Below, piece by piece: positions 54,857 to 64,000 of a DNA stretch of 64,000 nt. Source of the stretch: Phycisphaeraceae bacterium (GTDB lineage Bacteria; Planctomycetota; Phycisphaerae; Phycisphaerales; UBA1924); assembly GCA_019636845.1 (NCBI GenBank), contig JAHBWV010000001.1, forward strand, positions 620,001-684,000. Reading direction: 5' to 3'. The translations under genes and the position numbers were made by a program. Below the pieces are notes generated by a model. That model ran no database searches, was not told the DNA's origin, and saw only the letters and a program-made list of their open reading frames with translations. Within the stretch, counting starts at the first letter, position 1. Each line of letters begins with the position of its first letter.

Positions 54857-55665
54857 GCGTCACCTCCCGTGTCGTCGACATGGCCCTCGGCTCGGGGCGA
54901 GTCCGGATGAGAGTCATCGCCGCGAGCCAACGTGTGCAGCCGCTGGGCCACGACGGAACGCGTGAGGACAGAGCGGAGTTCGGAGAGTTCGGGTGAGACG
55001 ATCAGTGTGCCGTCCGCGGCCTGGAGTGCCGGAAGTGATTCCAGACGCTCGATCTCGGCCAAGAGCGCCTCGGTCTGGGGAAGTTCCTCGCCGTTCGTGA
55101 TGTGCGCGTTGAGAGTGGTGGGGGCGGTGGGGAGGTAGCCGAGGCCCTGGAGCGTGACCACAACCTCGCGTTGCACTTGCCACGCCACCCTCTCGGCCTC
55201 GATCCTCTCTGCGGGCTTGATCCCTGCCTCGCGCCCGATGCGGCGCAGGCGGCCTGTCGCCTGCTCGGCGGCACGCACAAGGTGTCCCACCATCTGGCCG
55301 ACCAGCTCAGGGCTCGGCAAGAGTGCGTTCATCTCGCGGACCGCGATCCGATCGCGGATGACCGTGCGCTCCGAGACCTTCAGGACCTCTGCGATCTCCG
55401 GCCCGGTGTACCCCTCGGCTGTCAGATGCTCGACCACGCGCAGGCGGTCCTCCCTGTGGAGCATCACGCCCGACATCCGGCCCTCGCGCACGTCCCGGAT
55501 GAGGGAGAGGACTGTCCGCTCAGAGGGAGTGATGGCTTCGGGATCCAGATGGGGTGCCTCGTGGGCGTCGGGCGTATGGGGAGATTGGCCGTCGCTCGCT
55601 CTGCGTTTCGGGCGTGCGGGTTGCTTCGGGCTCTTGGAGCGGGTCGTGCGGGTTCGCTTTGCCAT
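54853..55665 (-). CDS. HTH protein, probable terminase small subunit
   Basis: A 270-residue protein with a basic N-terminal tail, a helix-turn-helix at about residues 85-110 (YTGPEIAEVLKVSERTVIRDR), and a helical C-terminal region (AEQATGRLRRIGREAG, RIEAERVAWQVQREVVVTLQGLG). Its place directly before the large terminase gene, with a 4-base overlap, fits the DNA-recognition subunit. It shares no recognisable family motif beyond the HTH, so the call rests partly on context. ATG 55665 overlaps the methyltransferase stop by one base; longer upstream frames are shadows. Confidence 0.65.
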   Translation of the reverse strand: MAKRTRTTRSKSPKQPARPKRRASDGQSPHTPDAHEAPHLDPEAITPSERTVLSLIRDVREGRMSGVMLHREDRLRVVEHLTAEGYTGPEIAEVLKVSERTVIRDRIAVREMNALLPSPELVGQMVGHLVRAAEQATGRLRRIGREAGIKPAERIEAERVAWQVQREVVVTLQGLGYLPTAPTTLNAHITNGEELPQTEALLAEIERLESLPALQAADGTLIVSPELSELRSVLTRSVVAQRLHTLARGDDSHPDSPRAEGHVDDTGGDA

Positions 55666-57278
55666 CAGCGTCCCCCCTTCGTCGAGCGTGAGCGTGCCGC
55701 GGGCTTGGATGCGTGGCGTGCATTGGCTTCCGGGGCCTTCGCTTCGATGGTCTGTGCGGCACTGCGATCGCTCGGCGCGGCCGATGCACGCGCTGGTTGC
55801 CGATCCGTCAGGCGATACTTCTTCGCGATCGCGGGATCGACTGCGCCCTCGCCAGCGAAGGCGATGTAGCGGCGGACGATGAGGTCGCAGTACGTCGGCG
55901 AGATCTCGATGCCGAAGCAGCGGCGACCGAGTTTCTCGGCCGCAATGAACTGGCTGCCGGATCCGGCGAAGGGTTCGTAACAGATCTCGCCCGGGCGAGT
56001 GTGCTGATCCATCGGGATGATGAAGACCTCGAGCGGCTTGGGAGTCGGATGATCGGGCCGCTCGTCGCCGTTGGGGATCGTGGGGATCTGCCAGACGGTC
56101 GAGAGATATGTGCTCGAGCGACGCGGCGGCTTCTTGCCGACGATCCAGCCGAACAGGCACGGCTCGTGCTGCCACGCGTACCACGTGCGGGTGAGCACGC
56201 CCCGGTTCTTCACCCAGATGACCTGCGCGTGCACGAACGCGCCGTGCTTGATCCACATCGACTCGAGCATCGCTTGGCGACGCGAGGCGTGCCAGCAATA
56301 CCACGCGGCGTTCGGTGCGATCGCCTCGGCGACCGCTGCGCCGATGAATCCGTCATACAGCGCGGTGTCTTCGACGGAATCGTCCCACGTCACACCGTAG
56401 GTGTCGCTCCAGTCTTTGTTGGCTTTGCCCTTGCCGGGGTGATTCGTGCCGTCGTAAGCAACCAGATATGGTGGATCCGTCGAAAAGAGGATGGCGCGCT
56501 CGCCGTTCATGAGACGACGCACCTGCGCGTGATCGGTTGAGTCGCCGCAGAGCAGGCGATGCTGGAGACGCGGGTCGCGCCCGAGTGTGATGAGGTCGCC
56601 GGGCTTCGTGATGGCAGGGCCCTTGCCCGCCAGTCGCAACGCTTCTTCGATGTCGAACGATTCCTCGCGTGAGGGGTCGAGTTCCAGCCGCGAGTTTGCG
56701 ATCAGACCGTCGATCTCGCACATGTCGAAACCCGTGAGCAGAACGTCGAGGTCGGGCGTTGCGGTGAGCTCGTCGAGCAGGGCGCCGAGCTTCCGCTCGT
56801 CCCAGTCGCCGGAGATCTTGTTCAGTGCGATGTTGAGGGCCTTCTCGCGCTCGATGGGCAAGTCGACGACGCTGACGTCGACTTCCTTCACGCCGCGGGC
56901 GAGCAGGATCTTGAAACGCTGGTGGCCGCCCACGAGGTTGCCGGTGCGGCGGTTCCAGACCAGCGGCTCGACAAGTCCGAACTCGTCGACGGAGCGGGCC
57001 AGCTTCTCATAGTCGGGGTCGCCCGGCTTGAGGTCGAGGCGCGGGTTGTAAGGGGCGGGATTGATGCGGCGAGCGGCGATGCGCTCGAGCCGGAGCGAGG
57101 CGGGCGGGCTTGTGTTCGGCGAGCCGCGTGATGCGGCGGGCACGGCGTCTTCGTCGGGGTGGCAAACCCGCGTGCGCGGCGCACTCTGCTTCGGAGGCGT
57201 GGTCTTGGGTGGTGTGGTGCTGGGTTTACTCGACTGGATCGGGCGGGAACTGGAACGAGAACGGATCGTCCGTGACAT
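55665..57278 (-). CDS. ParB-like nuclease domain fused to DNA methyltransferase
   Basis: A 537-residue fusion. After a ~65-residue Ser/Pro/Thr tail, residues about 65-170 form a ParB/Srx-like domain (INPAPYNPR, SVDEFGLVEPLVWNR, GNLVGGHQRFKIL). The C-terminal ~300 form an N4/N6 DNA methyltransferase: catalytic TDPPY (DPPY, about residue 258), a target region, and the SAM motif YEPFAGSGSQFIAAE (near 418). Such fusions are common in prophages and mark host or phage DNA. It is first in the packaging operon, divergent from the DUF2130 gene. Confidence 0.9.
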   Translation of the reverse strand: MSRTIRSRSSSRPIQSSKPSTTPPKTTPPKQSAPRTRVCHPDEDAVPAASRGSPNTSPPASLRLERIAARRINPAPYNPRLDLKPGDPDYEKLARSVDEFGLVEPLVWNRRTGNLVGGHQRFKILLARGVKEVDVSVVDLPIEREKALNIALNKISGDWDERKLGALLDELTATPDLDVLLTGFDMCEIDGLIANSRLELDPSREESFDIEEALRLAGKGPAITKPGDLITLGRDPRLQHRLLCGDSTDHAQVRRLMNGERAILFSTDPPYLVAYDGTNHPGKGKANKDWSDTYGVTWDDSVEDTALYDGFIGAAVAEAIAPNAAWYCWHASRRQAMLESMWIKHGAFVHAQVIWVKNRGVLTRTWYAWQHEPCLFGWIVGKKPPRRSSTYLSTVWQIPTIPNGDERPDHPTPKPLEVFIIPMDQHTRPGEICYEPFAGSGSQFIAAEKLGRRCFGIEISPTYCDLIVRRYIAFAGEGAVDPAIAKKYRLTDRQPARASAAPSDRSAAQTIEAKAPEANARHASKPAARSRSTKGGR

Positions 57279-57568
57279 GCGGGTACTCCTTGGCTCGGTG
57301 TCGGTGCCTATGACGAGGACCGACCGGGTGCTGATGAGCGACTACCTTCATAACGAACCTCCTCTTGGTTACGACCCCGCGACGGGCAGGGTCTATGTGC
57401 GTTCGGTGCGAGTGTAGCGGGCCCGTGGCGCGAATCTACGAAGCGACAGGTTGTAAAAATGGACGAGCACCAGCACGTTGTGCCTGCTGCTTTTCCAGCC
57501 GCTGGCGCATACGCTGGGTCTGTGGCGCAGAGCCTCGGCATGCAGAGTTCAGCTCTGGGAGGATTTGT
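57279..57568. other. Divergent intergenic region
   Basis: About 290 bases between the divergent methyltransferase and DUF2130 genes. Promoters for both must lie here; no specific motif stands out. Confidence 0.4.
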
Positions 57569-59041
57569 ATGGACGCAGGAACTATCACCTGTCCCAATTG
57601 CCACCAGCCGTTCGAGTTGACGGCGGCAATGTCCGCATCCATCGAGGCCTCGCTGCGGGCTAAACTCGATGCCGAGGCGAACCGACGCAAAGCCGAACTG
57701 GACGCCCGGGAGAAGAACATCTCGGAGAAGGCTGCGGCGACAGAGAGGGCCAAGGCTCAGGTTGACGAGGAAGTCGCCAGCAAGCTCGCCAGCGAGCGGA
57801 GCAAGCTGACTGAACAGGTGAAGAAGCAGGCCCAACAGGAAGCGAGCTTGGAGGTCAAGACGCTTCAGGAGCGGCTTCAGGAGAACCAGACCAAGCTGGA
57901 GGCCGCCCGTCAACGAGAAGAGTCGCTGCTCAAGCGAGAACAGTCCCTTGAGGATCGCCAGCGGACGCTGGAACGGGAAGTCCAAGAAAAGCTCAAGACT
58001 GAGCGGACAGCGCTCCTTCAGCAAGCTCGCCAGGAGGCGACTGCCGAGGCCACCGCACAACTCTCCTCCCTTCAAGAAGAACTCACCAAAAACAGAACTA
58101 AACTCTCTGAAGCTCAGAAAGCCGAACTTGACCTCCGCAAGCAGAAGCAGGCCCTTGAGGACGAAAAGCGAGAGTTCGAGCTTGAGAAGCAGCGGGCGAT
58201 TGACGCAGAGCGTAGCAAGATTCACGAAAAGGCCCAGCGTGACGCAGCCGAGGAGTACCGCCTCAAAACCGCCGAGAAGGACAAGCTGATCTCGGACATG
58301 CAGAAGCAGGTCGAGGAACTCAAGCGCAAGGCCGAGCAAGGGTCGCAGCAACTCCAAGGCGAGGTTCAAGAGTTAGACTTGGAAGCAACGCTTCGAGCGG
58401 CGTTCCCCAAGGACACCATCGAGCCGGTGCCGAAGGGGACGTTCGGCGGAGACACTCTTCAACGCGTCGCAGGACCGCTCGGCAACTCCATCGGCACAAT
58501 CCTCTGGGAATCCAAGCGGACGAAGGCATGGAGCGATGGCTGGCTTGCCAAGCTTCGCAGCGATCAGCGAGAAGCAAAGGCCGAGATCTGTGCCATCGTG
58601 ACCTCAACGCTCCCCAAGGGCATCAACAGCTTCGGTCAGATGGATGGAGTCTGGATCTGCGACATGGCTTCAGCCGTTCCGCTGGCGATCGTTCTTCGCT
58701 ACGCCCTTGTGGAGGTTGCCACGGCTCGCCAAGCATCCGAAGGCAAGCAGACCAAGATGGAGTTGGTCTACGGCTATCTGACCGGGCCGAACTTCCGGCA
58801 GCGGGTCGAGGCGATCAAGGAGGCGTTCGAGAACATGCGCGAAGACCTTGAAGCGGAGAAGAAAGTCATCCAGAAGCAATGGGCCAAACGGGACAAGCAG
58901 ATTGAAGCGGTCATCGCCAATACCGTGGGCATGTACGGCGATCTCCAAGGCATCGCGGGAAAGAGCATGCCGGAGATTGAAGGACTGGAGTTTCGAGCCT
59001 TGCCCGGGAAGCTAACTGACAGACAGGAGAAGCCCGAATGA
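57569..59041 (+). CDS. DUF2130 coiled-coil protein
   Basis: A 490-residue DUF2130 protein. A short zinc-knuckle-like start (ITCPNCHQPFEL) precedes a very long Glu/Lys/Gln coiled coil (about residues 30-270). The conserved DUF2130 globular domain follows (LEATLRAAFPKDTIEPVPKGTFGGD, GTILWESKRTKAWSDGWLAKL, GVWICDMASAVPLAIVLR, cited in parts). GGGAGGA precedes ATG 57569. It overlaps the PHP-ATPase start by 4 bases, so the two are a functional pair. Part of the domain resembles restriction-endonuclease folds (E...W.SK), but a nuclease activity is not established. Confidence 0.88.
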   Translation: MDAGTITCPNCHQPFELTAAMSASIEASLRAKLDAEANRRKAELDAREKNISEKAAATERAKAQVDEEVASKLASERSKLTEQVKKQAQQEASLEVKTLQERLQENQTKLEAARQREESLLKREQSLEDRQRTLEREVQEKLKTERTALLQQARQEATAEATAQLSSLQEELTKNRTKLSEAQKAELDLRKQKQALEDEKREFELEKQRAIDAERSKIHEKAQRDAAEEYRLKTAEKDKLISDMQKQVEELKRKAEQGSQQLQGEVQELDLEATLRAAFPKDTIEPVPKGTFGGDTLQRVAGPLGNSIGTILWESKRTKAWSDGWLAKLRSDQREAKAEICAIVTSTLPKGINSFGQMDGVWICDMASAVPLAIVLRYALVEVATARQASEGKQTKMELVYGYLTGPNFRQRVEAIKEAFENMREDLEAEKKVIQKQWAKRDKQIEAVIANTVGMYGDLQGIAGKSMPEIEGLEFRALPGKLTDRQEKPE

Positions 59042-59973
59042 CGCTGCACGCTCCTAGCGGTTCATTGTGGCATCGGTGGGATCTCCACTTTCATACGCCT
59101 GCATCGTTCGACTATCAGTGCAAGAGCGTGACAAACGCCCAGATTGTCGATAAGCTCATCGCCGAGGGTGTACGGGTAGTCGCAATAACGGATCACCACA
59201 CGATGGATGTCCGTCGCATCCAGGAGTTGCAGAAGCTTGGAGGTGACAAACTGACGGTCCTTCCCGGTATTGAGCTTCGCAGCGACCAGGGTGGGAAGCC
59301 GATCCATTACATTTGCATTTTCCCTGAGTCATGCAAACTAGACGATGTATGGGTGACTGTGTGCGGTCGTCTCGGGCTGACTCCAACTGATATCGCGGCA
59401 AAGGGTGGGGATGAGAAGGTCTATGTTCCTCTCGAAGATGGTGCCACGGTCACTCGTGAGTTGGGTGGCATCGTCACCATTCACGCGGGCGAAAAATCCA
59501 ACTCGATTGACGAGATCAAGAATCGTGAGCAGTTCCAGCAGCGCATCAAGTTTGATATCACGTCACGATTCGTGGACGTGCTGGAGGTTGGCCAAATAAA
59601 GGACATCGATGTTCATCTACACACGATCTTCCCGCGAACTGGGTTGAACAAGCCGCTATTTCTCTGCTCGGATAATCACGACATTGCCAACTACGCGGTC
59701 AGGGCTCCGCTCTGGCTTCGGGCCGACCCGACATTCAGAGGCTTATTGATGGTCATCCGAGAGCCTCGGGACCGTGTGTTCATGGGACCCCGACCGCCCG
59801 ATCTCGTGAGGGTCGAGCAGAACCCGACAAAGTACCTCTCTGGCATATCTTTCAATCGCGAATCGACCGCCCCCGCTGCCGATGTCTGGTTCTCCGGAAC
59901 AGTGCAGTTCAATCCCGGTTTGGTCGCCATCGTTGGCAATAAGGGCAGCGGAAAGAGCGCACTCGCCGACACA

Positions 59974-61065
59974 CTAGTGTCCTGACTTCGAGGAAGTCGC
60001 ACGATTCTTGGCGACTCGTCCGAGGATGGTATCGGCGTCCGCGGTCCAGACGAAGGGCTTGGCATCGTCGTTGCGCGCGTCGATGTATCCGAGCGCGGCG
60101 TGCTCCAGCGAGGCGACGCTGGTGAAGACGCCGCGGCGGAGCTGCTTCTCGGTCAGGTCGGCGAAGACCCGCTCGACCTGGTTGAGCCAGCTGGCGCTGG
60201 TGGGCGTGAAGTGCAGGTGGTACTCGGGGTGCTTGGCGAGCCACCGCTGCACGGCGGGTGTCTTGTGCGTGGCGTAGTTGTCCAGCACGATGTGGACCGC
60301 GGTGCCGACCGGCTCGGTCGCCTTCACCACCCCGTCGATCGTGCTCAGGAACTTGATGAACTCCTGATGACGGTGACGCCGGTGGCACTCGCCGATGACC
60401 ACCCCGGTCTTGACCATCAACGCCGCGAAGAGACTCGACGTGCCGTGCCGGTAGTAGTCGTGGGTGCGTCGCTCGGGCGATCCCGGGCGCATCGGCAGCA
60501 GGGGCTGGGTGCGGTCCAGCGCCTGCATCTGGCTCTTCTCGTCCACGCAGATCACGACGGCGTTCTGCGGCGGGCTCATGTAGAGCCCCACGATGTCCCG
60601 CGTCTTCTCGACGAACCTCGGGTCGGTCGAGAGCTTGAACGTCTGGCTGCGGTGCGGCTGGAGATTGAACGCCCGCCAGATCGTGTTGACGCTCGAACGC
60701 GAGATGCCGGATGCCGCGGCCATCGAGCGCAGGCTCCAGTGCGTCGCGTCCGGGGGTTTCTCCTCGAGGGTCATGCGGACCACCTCGGCGACCATCTCGT
60801 CGGTGATCTTCCTCTGCACGCCCGGGCGAGGCGCATCCCGCAGGCCGGCCACGCGGTGCGTGAGGAAGCGTGTACGCCACTTGAGCACGGTCTGCTCACG
60901 CATGTCGATCCTGGCGCCGATGGCCGCGTACGTCAGCCCCTCGTCGTCCAGGAGCACAACCCGGCAGCGATCCGCCAGGGCACGCGGCGTGCGCGGCCGG
61001 CGCACCAGCGTGCGGAGTTCGTCGCGTTCAGCATCGGTCAGATCCAACGGTTTGCGTGTGCCCAT
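59974..61065 (-). CDS. IS630-family transposase
   Basis: A 363-residue DDE transposase. The N-terminus has an HTH (LTYAAIGARIDMREQTVLKW) and a second one (SMAAASGISRSSVNTIWRAF). The catalytic core has VICVDEKSQ (first Asp), HIVLDNYATHKTP (second Asp) and NQVERVFADLTEKQ (Glu). ATG 61065 is chosen because GGAG lies about 9 bases upstream; an in-frame start at 61107 would add 14 residues. The stop codon TAG is completed by the duplicated TA and flanking base, so it is supplied by the target. Looks intact and probably active. Confidence 0.93.
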   Translation of the reverse strand: MGTRKPLDLTDAERDELRTLVRRPRTPRALADRCRVVLLDDEGLTYAAIGARIDMREQTVLKWRTRFLTHRVAGLRDAPRPGVQRKITDEMVAEVVRMTLEEKPPDATHWSLRSMAAASGISRSSVNTIWRAFNLQPHRSQTFKLSTDPRFVEKTRDIVGLYMSPPQNAVVICVDEKSQMQALDRTQPLLPMRPGSPERRTHDYYRHGTSSLFAALMVKTGVVIGECHRRHRHQEFIKFLSTIDGVVKATEPVGTAVHIVLDNYATHKTPAVQRWLAKHPEYHLHFTPTSASWLNQVERVFADLTEKQLRRGVFTSVASLEHAALGYIDARNDDAKPFVWTADADTILGRVAKNRATSSKSGH

Positions 61066-61142
61066 CGCTCGGCTCCAGAGTACCCCGGAACCGATACGCG
61101 CCAACACCGCAAACGGTTGCGCTCTTCTTCAAGTCGGGACAC
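59977..61142 (-). mobile_element. IS630-family insertion sequence, copy 1, complete
   Basis: About 1166 bases flanked by a TA duplication (59975-59976 and 61143-61144) inside a CTAG target, as expected for IS630/Tc1-type elements. Ends are inverted: left GTGTCCTGACTTCGAGGAAG, right (inverse) GTGTCCCGACTTGAAGAAGA. The single transposase gene runs on the minus strand. It splits the PHP-ATPase gene. Confidence 0.95.
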
Positions 61143-63094
61143 TAGGACTGCTTGGAGCGACCAAGAACGCGGAATCGTTCTCGTTCCTGAACGCTGGTCG
61201 GTTTCGTCATCCGACGAGCGGGCGTGCTGGCCACTTCACTGCGACCGCAAGGTGGGAGTCGGGGGAGACCGTTTCTCGCCGACTTAGCGACATGCCAAAG
61301 ACCGAAGAGGTGGAACGCCTCAAGTACCTGCCACAGAATCATGTCGAAGAAGTCTGCAATGAACTGGTCGGGGTTGGCGAAGAGGGCTTCGAGCGAGAAT
61401 TGAAGGCGGTCATTTTCTCCCACGTGCCGGAGGCTCAGCGACTCGGCCACTCAACACTTGACGACTTGCTGAGATTTCAGTCTGACGAAAAACAGAAGCG
61501 CGTTGATTCACTTCTCAAGCAGTTGCGGGAGGCGAGCCGCGAACGAAGCATCCGGGAGGCACAAGCAGATCCGGTTGCGCACCGAGAACTAGAGGAGAAG
61601 ATCAAGCGTCGGGAACTCGAACTGGAGGCCCATGACAACGCCAAGCCAGTGGCCGTGCCTGACCCTTCCAAAGGCGAGGGAGGCGTACAGCCAGACGAGG
61701 AGCTGCTTAAAGAACTGGCAGAGGCTGACGCCAAGCGAAAGGCACTCAACGACAGAGCTGCCAATGCTGCGTCAGCCATCCGCGTGAGTCAGCGGCGGCA
61801 AGCGGTCGCCAAGCGGCTCTTGGAGAAACTCGACAACTTCCAGAAGGAGTTTGGTGTCTTCAAAGCCTCATTGGAGGAGGACGCCAAGGAACTGGGCCTA
61901 ACCGCAGACAGTCTTGTCACTTTGTCCGTCACCAAGGGAGAGCCAGAGCGCATTCGGGACAGCGCGATCTCGGAGAGCGATAAGGCCGTGAAAGAACTTG
62001 ATGCAACGGAGCCACCCGGACTTCGCGCCCAACTGGCGAACATTGACGCTGTGATCGCCGAGATTCAGTCCAAGCTCGGCGCACCAAACCGGGCATACCA
62101 AGCCTACTTGACCATTCTCGCCGAATGGACGGAACGCCGGAAGCAACTGGCGGGCAGTTCAGACGACGCCGAATCGCTGGCAGGGCTTCAGGCTTCCAAG
62201 GCAGCGCTCGCGGCACTTCCAGCATTGATCAAGCAATCACGAGAGCGGCAGAAGCGTTTGGCACTGGAGATCCACGCTGAAAAAGTCGGCCAAGCGGAAG
62301 TCCTCCGAACTCTTTATGGGCCGGTTCAGACGTTCATCAACTCTCATCCGCTCGCCAAGGACAAGCTCAAGCTTGAGTTCCGCGCCGAGTTGAGCAACGT
62401 CGATTTCGTTGACCGACTGATGGCACTCCTCGCTCTCAACCGTCGCGGCAGCTTCATGGGCGTGGATGAAGGACGCAAGCGAGCCACTGATCTGACACAG
62501 GCAACCGACTGGGAGTCGGCTGCTTCCGTCGAGAAGTTCCTGAAGGACGTGGACGATGCCCTCCATATCAATCTTCGGGATGAGCCACCGAGAGAAGTTC
62601 AACTCAAGGACCAGCTACTGAAGGGCAAGCGTCCTGAAGAGGTCTTCGATCTGATGTATGGACTTGAGTATGTTCGTCCGCGGTACATCTTGCGTTGGGA
62701 GGGCAAGGAGCTGGCGATGCTCTCTCCGGGCGAGCGTGGCACACTATTGCTGGTGTTTTACCTACTCATCGACAAGAGCGATGTTCCGTTGGTGATCGAT
62801 CAGCCAGAAGGCAATCTCGACAACCACACGGTTGCGAAGGTGCTGGTGGACTGCATCAAGGAAGCGAGACGCCGGCGGCAGGTGTTCCTCGTCACGCACA
62901 ATCCGAACCTCGCGGTCGTGTGTGATGCGGATCAAGTTGTCTACGCGAGCATGGACAAGCAGAACGGCAATGCGATCACGTATATCTCCGGAGCGCTAGA
63001 GAACCCGCAGATAAGTCAGTTTGTGACAGATGTCTTGGAGGGAACGAGATGGGCATTCGGCGTGCGAGGTGCGAAGTACGAGGTCGGCGAGTGA

Positions 63095-63101
63095 GTACCT
63101 A
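63095..63101. other. Junction between PHP-ATPase stop and second IS630 copy
   Basis: The PHP-ATPase stop codon (63092-63094) is followed by GTACCTA and then the second IS630 left end; the TA at 63100-63101 is its presumed target duplication. Confidence 0.8.
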
Positions 63102-64000
63102 GTGTCCTGACTTCGAGGAAGTCGCACGATTCTTGGCGACTCGTCCGAGGATGGTATCGGCGTCCGCGGTCCAGACGAAGGGCTTGGCATCGTCGTTGCG
63201 CGCGTCGATGTATCCGAGCGCGGCGTGCTCCAGCGAGGCGACGCTGGTGAAGACGCCGCGGCGGAGCTGCTTCTCGGTCAGGTCGGCGAAGACCCGCTCG
63301 ACCTGGTTGAGCCAGCTGGCGCTGGTGGGCGTGAAGTGCAGGTGGTACTCGGGGTGCTTGGCGAGCCACCGCTGCACGGCGGGTGTCTTGTGCGTGGCGT
63401 AGTTGTCCAGCACGATGTGGACCGCGGTGCCGACCGGCTCGGTCGCCTTCACCACCCCGTCGATCGTGCTCAGGAACTTGATGAACTCCTGATGACGGTG
63501 ACGCCGGTGGCACTCGCCGATGACCACCCCGGTCTTGACCATCAACGCCGCGAAGAGACTCGACGTGCCGTGCCGGTAGTAGTCGTGGGTGCGTCGCTCG
63601 GGCGATCCCGGGCGCATCGGCAGCAGGGGCTGGGTGCGGTCCAGCGCCTGCATCTGGCTCTTCTCGTCCACGCAGATCACGACGGCGTTCTGCGGCGGGC
63701 TCATGTAGAGCCCCACGATGTCCCGCGTCTTCTCGACGAACCTCGGGTCGGTCGAGAGCTTGAACGTCTGGCTGCGGTGCGGCTGGAGATTGAACGCCCG
63801 CCAGATCGTGTTGACGCTCGAACGCGAGATGCCGGATGCCGCGGCCATCGAGCGCAGGCTCCAGTGCGTCGCGTCCGGGGGTTTCTCCTCGAGGGTCATG
63901 CGGACCACCTCGGCGACCATCTCGTCGGTGATCTTCCTCTGCACGCCCGGGCGAGGCGCATCCCGCAGGCCGGCCACGCGGTGCGTGAGGAAGCGTGTAC
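63099..64000 (-). CDS. IS630-family transposase, copy 2, N-terminus outside the window
   Basis: The visible ~300 residues match copy 1 residue for residue, including both Asp motifs, the Glu motif and the TAG stop again formed by the flanking CTA. The N-terminal HTH lies past the window end. Confidence 0.93.
   Translation of the reverse strand, partial: TRFLTHRVAGLRDAPRPGVQRKITDEMVAEVVRMTLEEKPPDATHWSLRSMAAASGISRSSVNTIWRAFNLQPHRSQTFKLSTDPRFVEKTRDIVGLYMSPPQNAVVICVDEKSQMQALDRTQPLLPMRPGSPERRTHDYYRHGTSSLFAALMVKTGVVIGECHRRHRHQEFIKFLSTIDGVVKATEPVGTAVHIVLDNYATHKTPAVQRWLAKHPEYHLHFTPTSASWLNQVERVFADLTEKQLRRGVFTSVASLEHAALGYIDARNDDAKPFVWTADADTILGRVAKNRATSSKSGH
63102..64000 (-). mobile_element. IS630-family insertion sequence, copy 2, cut by the window end
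   Basis: Begins with the same left end as copy 1 (GTGTCCTGACTTCGAGGAAG) and continues, as far as I can compare, identically for all visible bases, in the same orientation. The right end and second TA lie beyond the window. Confidence 0.94.

Larger units (their letters stand above)
59038..63094 (+). pseudogene. PHP-domain/SMC-like ATPase (TrlF-like), interrupted by IS630
   Basis: Two parts, 59038-59976 and 61145-63094, join exactly in frame to 962 codons if the IS630 element and one TA are removed. The N-terminal PHP domain shows WDLHFHTP, AITDHHTMD, VTIHAGEK and CSDNHD metal ligands. The ABC/SMC ATPase has Walker A GNKGSGKSA (about residue 300), a long coiled-coil arm, signature LSPGERGTLLLVFY, Walker B LVIDQPEGNLDN and VTHNPN. 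The insertion falls a few residues after Walker A, so no active ATPase can be made. The protein resembles TrlF-like ATPases and acts with the preceding DUF2130 protein. Confidence 0.88.

Overview
The window is GC-rich bacterial chromosome with long overlapping operons and several layers of mobile DNA. The gene mix (clade II-type nitrous oxide reductase cluster, NrfHA with a fused CcsBA protein, Asp/Gly-rich FG-GAP repeats, a HARE-HTH/DUF2924/serine recombinase cassette) suggests an environmental, facultatively anaerobic bacterium, perhaps a planctomycete. That placement is inference from gene content; no rRNA or other phylogenetic marker settles it.

0-15.3 kb is core chromosome: typA, a class I PPK2 polyphosphate kinase, a SulP anion transporter, and then a probable sulfur-uptake regulon. 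A sigma-54 activator (5639-7339) is divergent from an OprP-like porin (7525) that has a near-consensus -24/-12 promoter. A second -24/-12 promoter (9860-9875) precedes a sulfate ABC transporter operon (binding protein, CysT, CysW, CysA) ending in an FAD/NAD(P)-binding oxidoreductase.

15.3-19.5 kb is a graveyard of fragments: a zinc-ribbon piece, an IS3 remnant, a low-GC orphan gene, the C-terminus of a serine recombinase, a short FG-GAP protein, a HINT polymorphic-toxin tail and a glycogen-debranching-enzyme tail.

19.6-38.1 kb holds respiratory nitrogen metabolism. A minus-strand operon (lipoprotein, ccsBA, nrfH, nrfA, outer-membrane beta-barrel, Rrf2 regulator) reduces nitrite to ammonium. 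After a decayed IS3 element, a plus-strand operon (diheme cytochrome c, nosZ, nosB-like, nosD, nosF, nosY, nosL, an RIC/YtfE repair protein, a second Rrf2 regulator, pdxH) reduces N2O to N2 and deals with nitrosative damage.

38.1-42.7 kb is a recombinase cassette (81-aa protein, HARE-HTH, DUF2924, large serine recombinase). The recombinase C-terminus and downstream DNA are duplicated in the 16.8-17.9 kb graveyard.

42.7-52.6 kb is the most unusual part: a tightly coupled seven-gene operon with a Ycf46-like AAA+ ATPase, a 1093-aa Upf1/Dna2-like SF1 helicase, a PLD-like protein, a 668-aa partly coiled-coil protein, DUF2997, DUF1257 (Ycf35-like) and a radical-SAM protein. No function is known for this combination; a nucleic-acid processing or defence role is my inference. 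A 46-codon ORF with a good ribosome site lies divergently at its head.

53.0-57.3 kb carries a phage packaging module (large terminase, HTH small-terminase-like protein, ParB-like/DNA methyltransferase fusion) without structural genes. 57.6-63.1 kb carries a DUF2130 protein coupled to a PHP-domain/SMC-like ATPase. That ATPase is split by a recent IS630 insertion whose precise removal restores a 962-codon frame. A second, apparently identical IS630 copy starts just after it and runs off the window.
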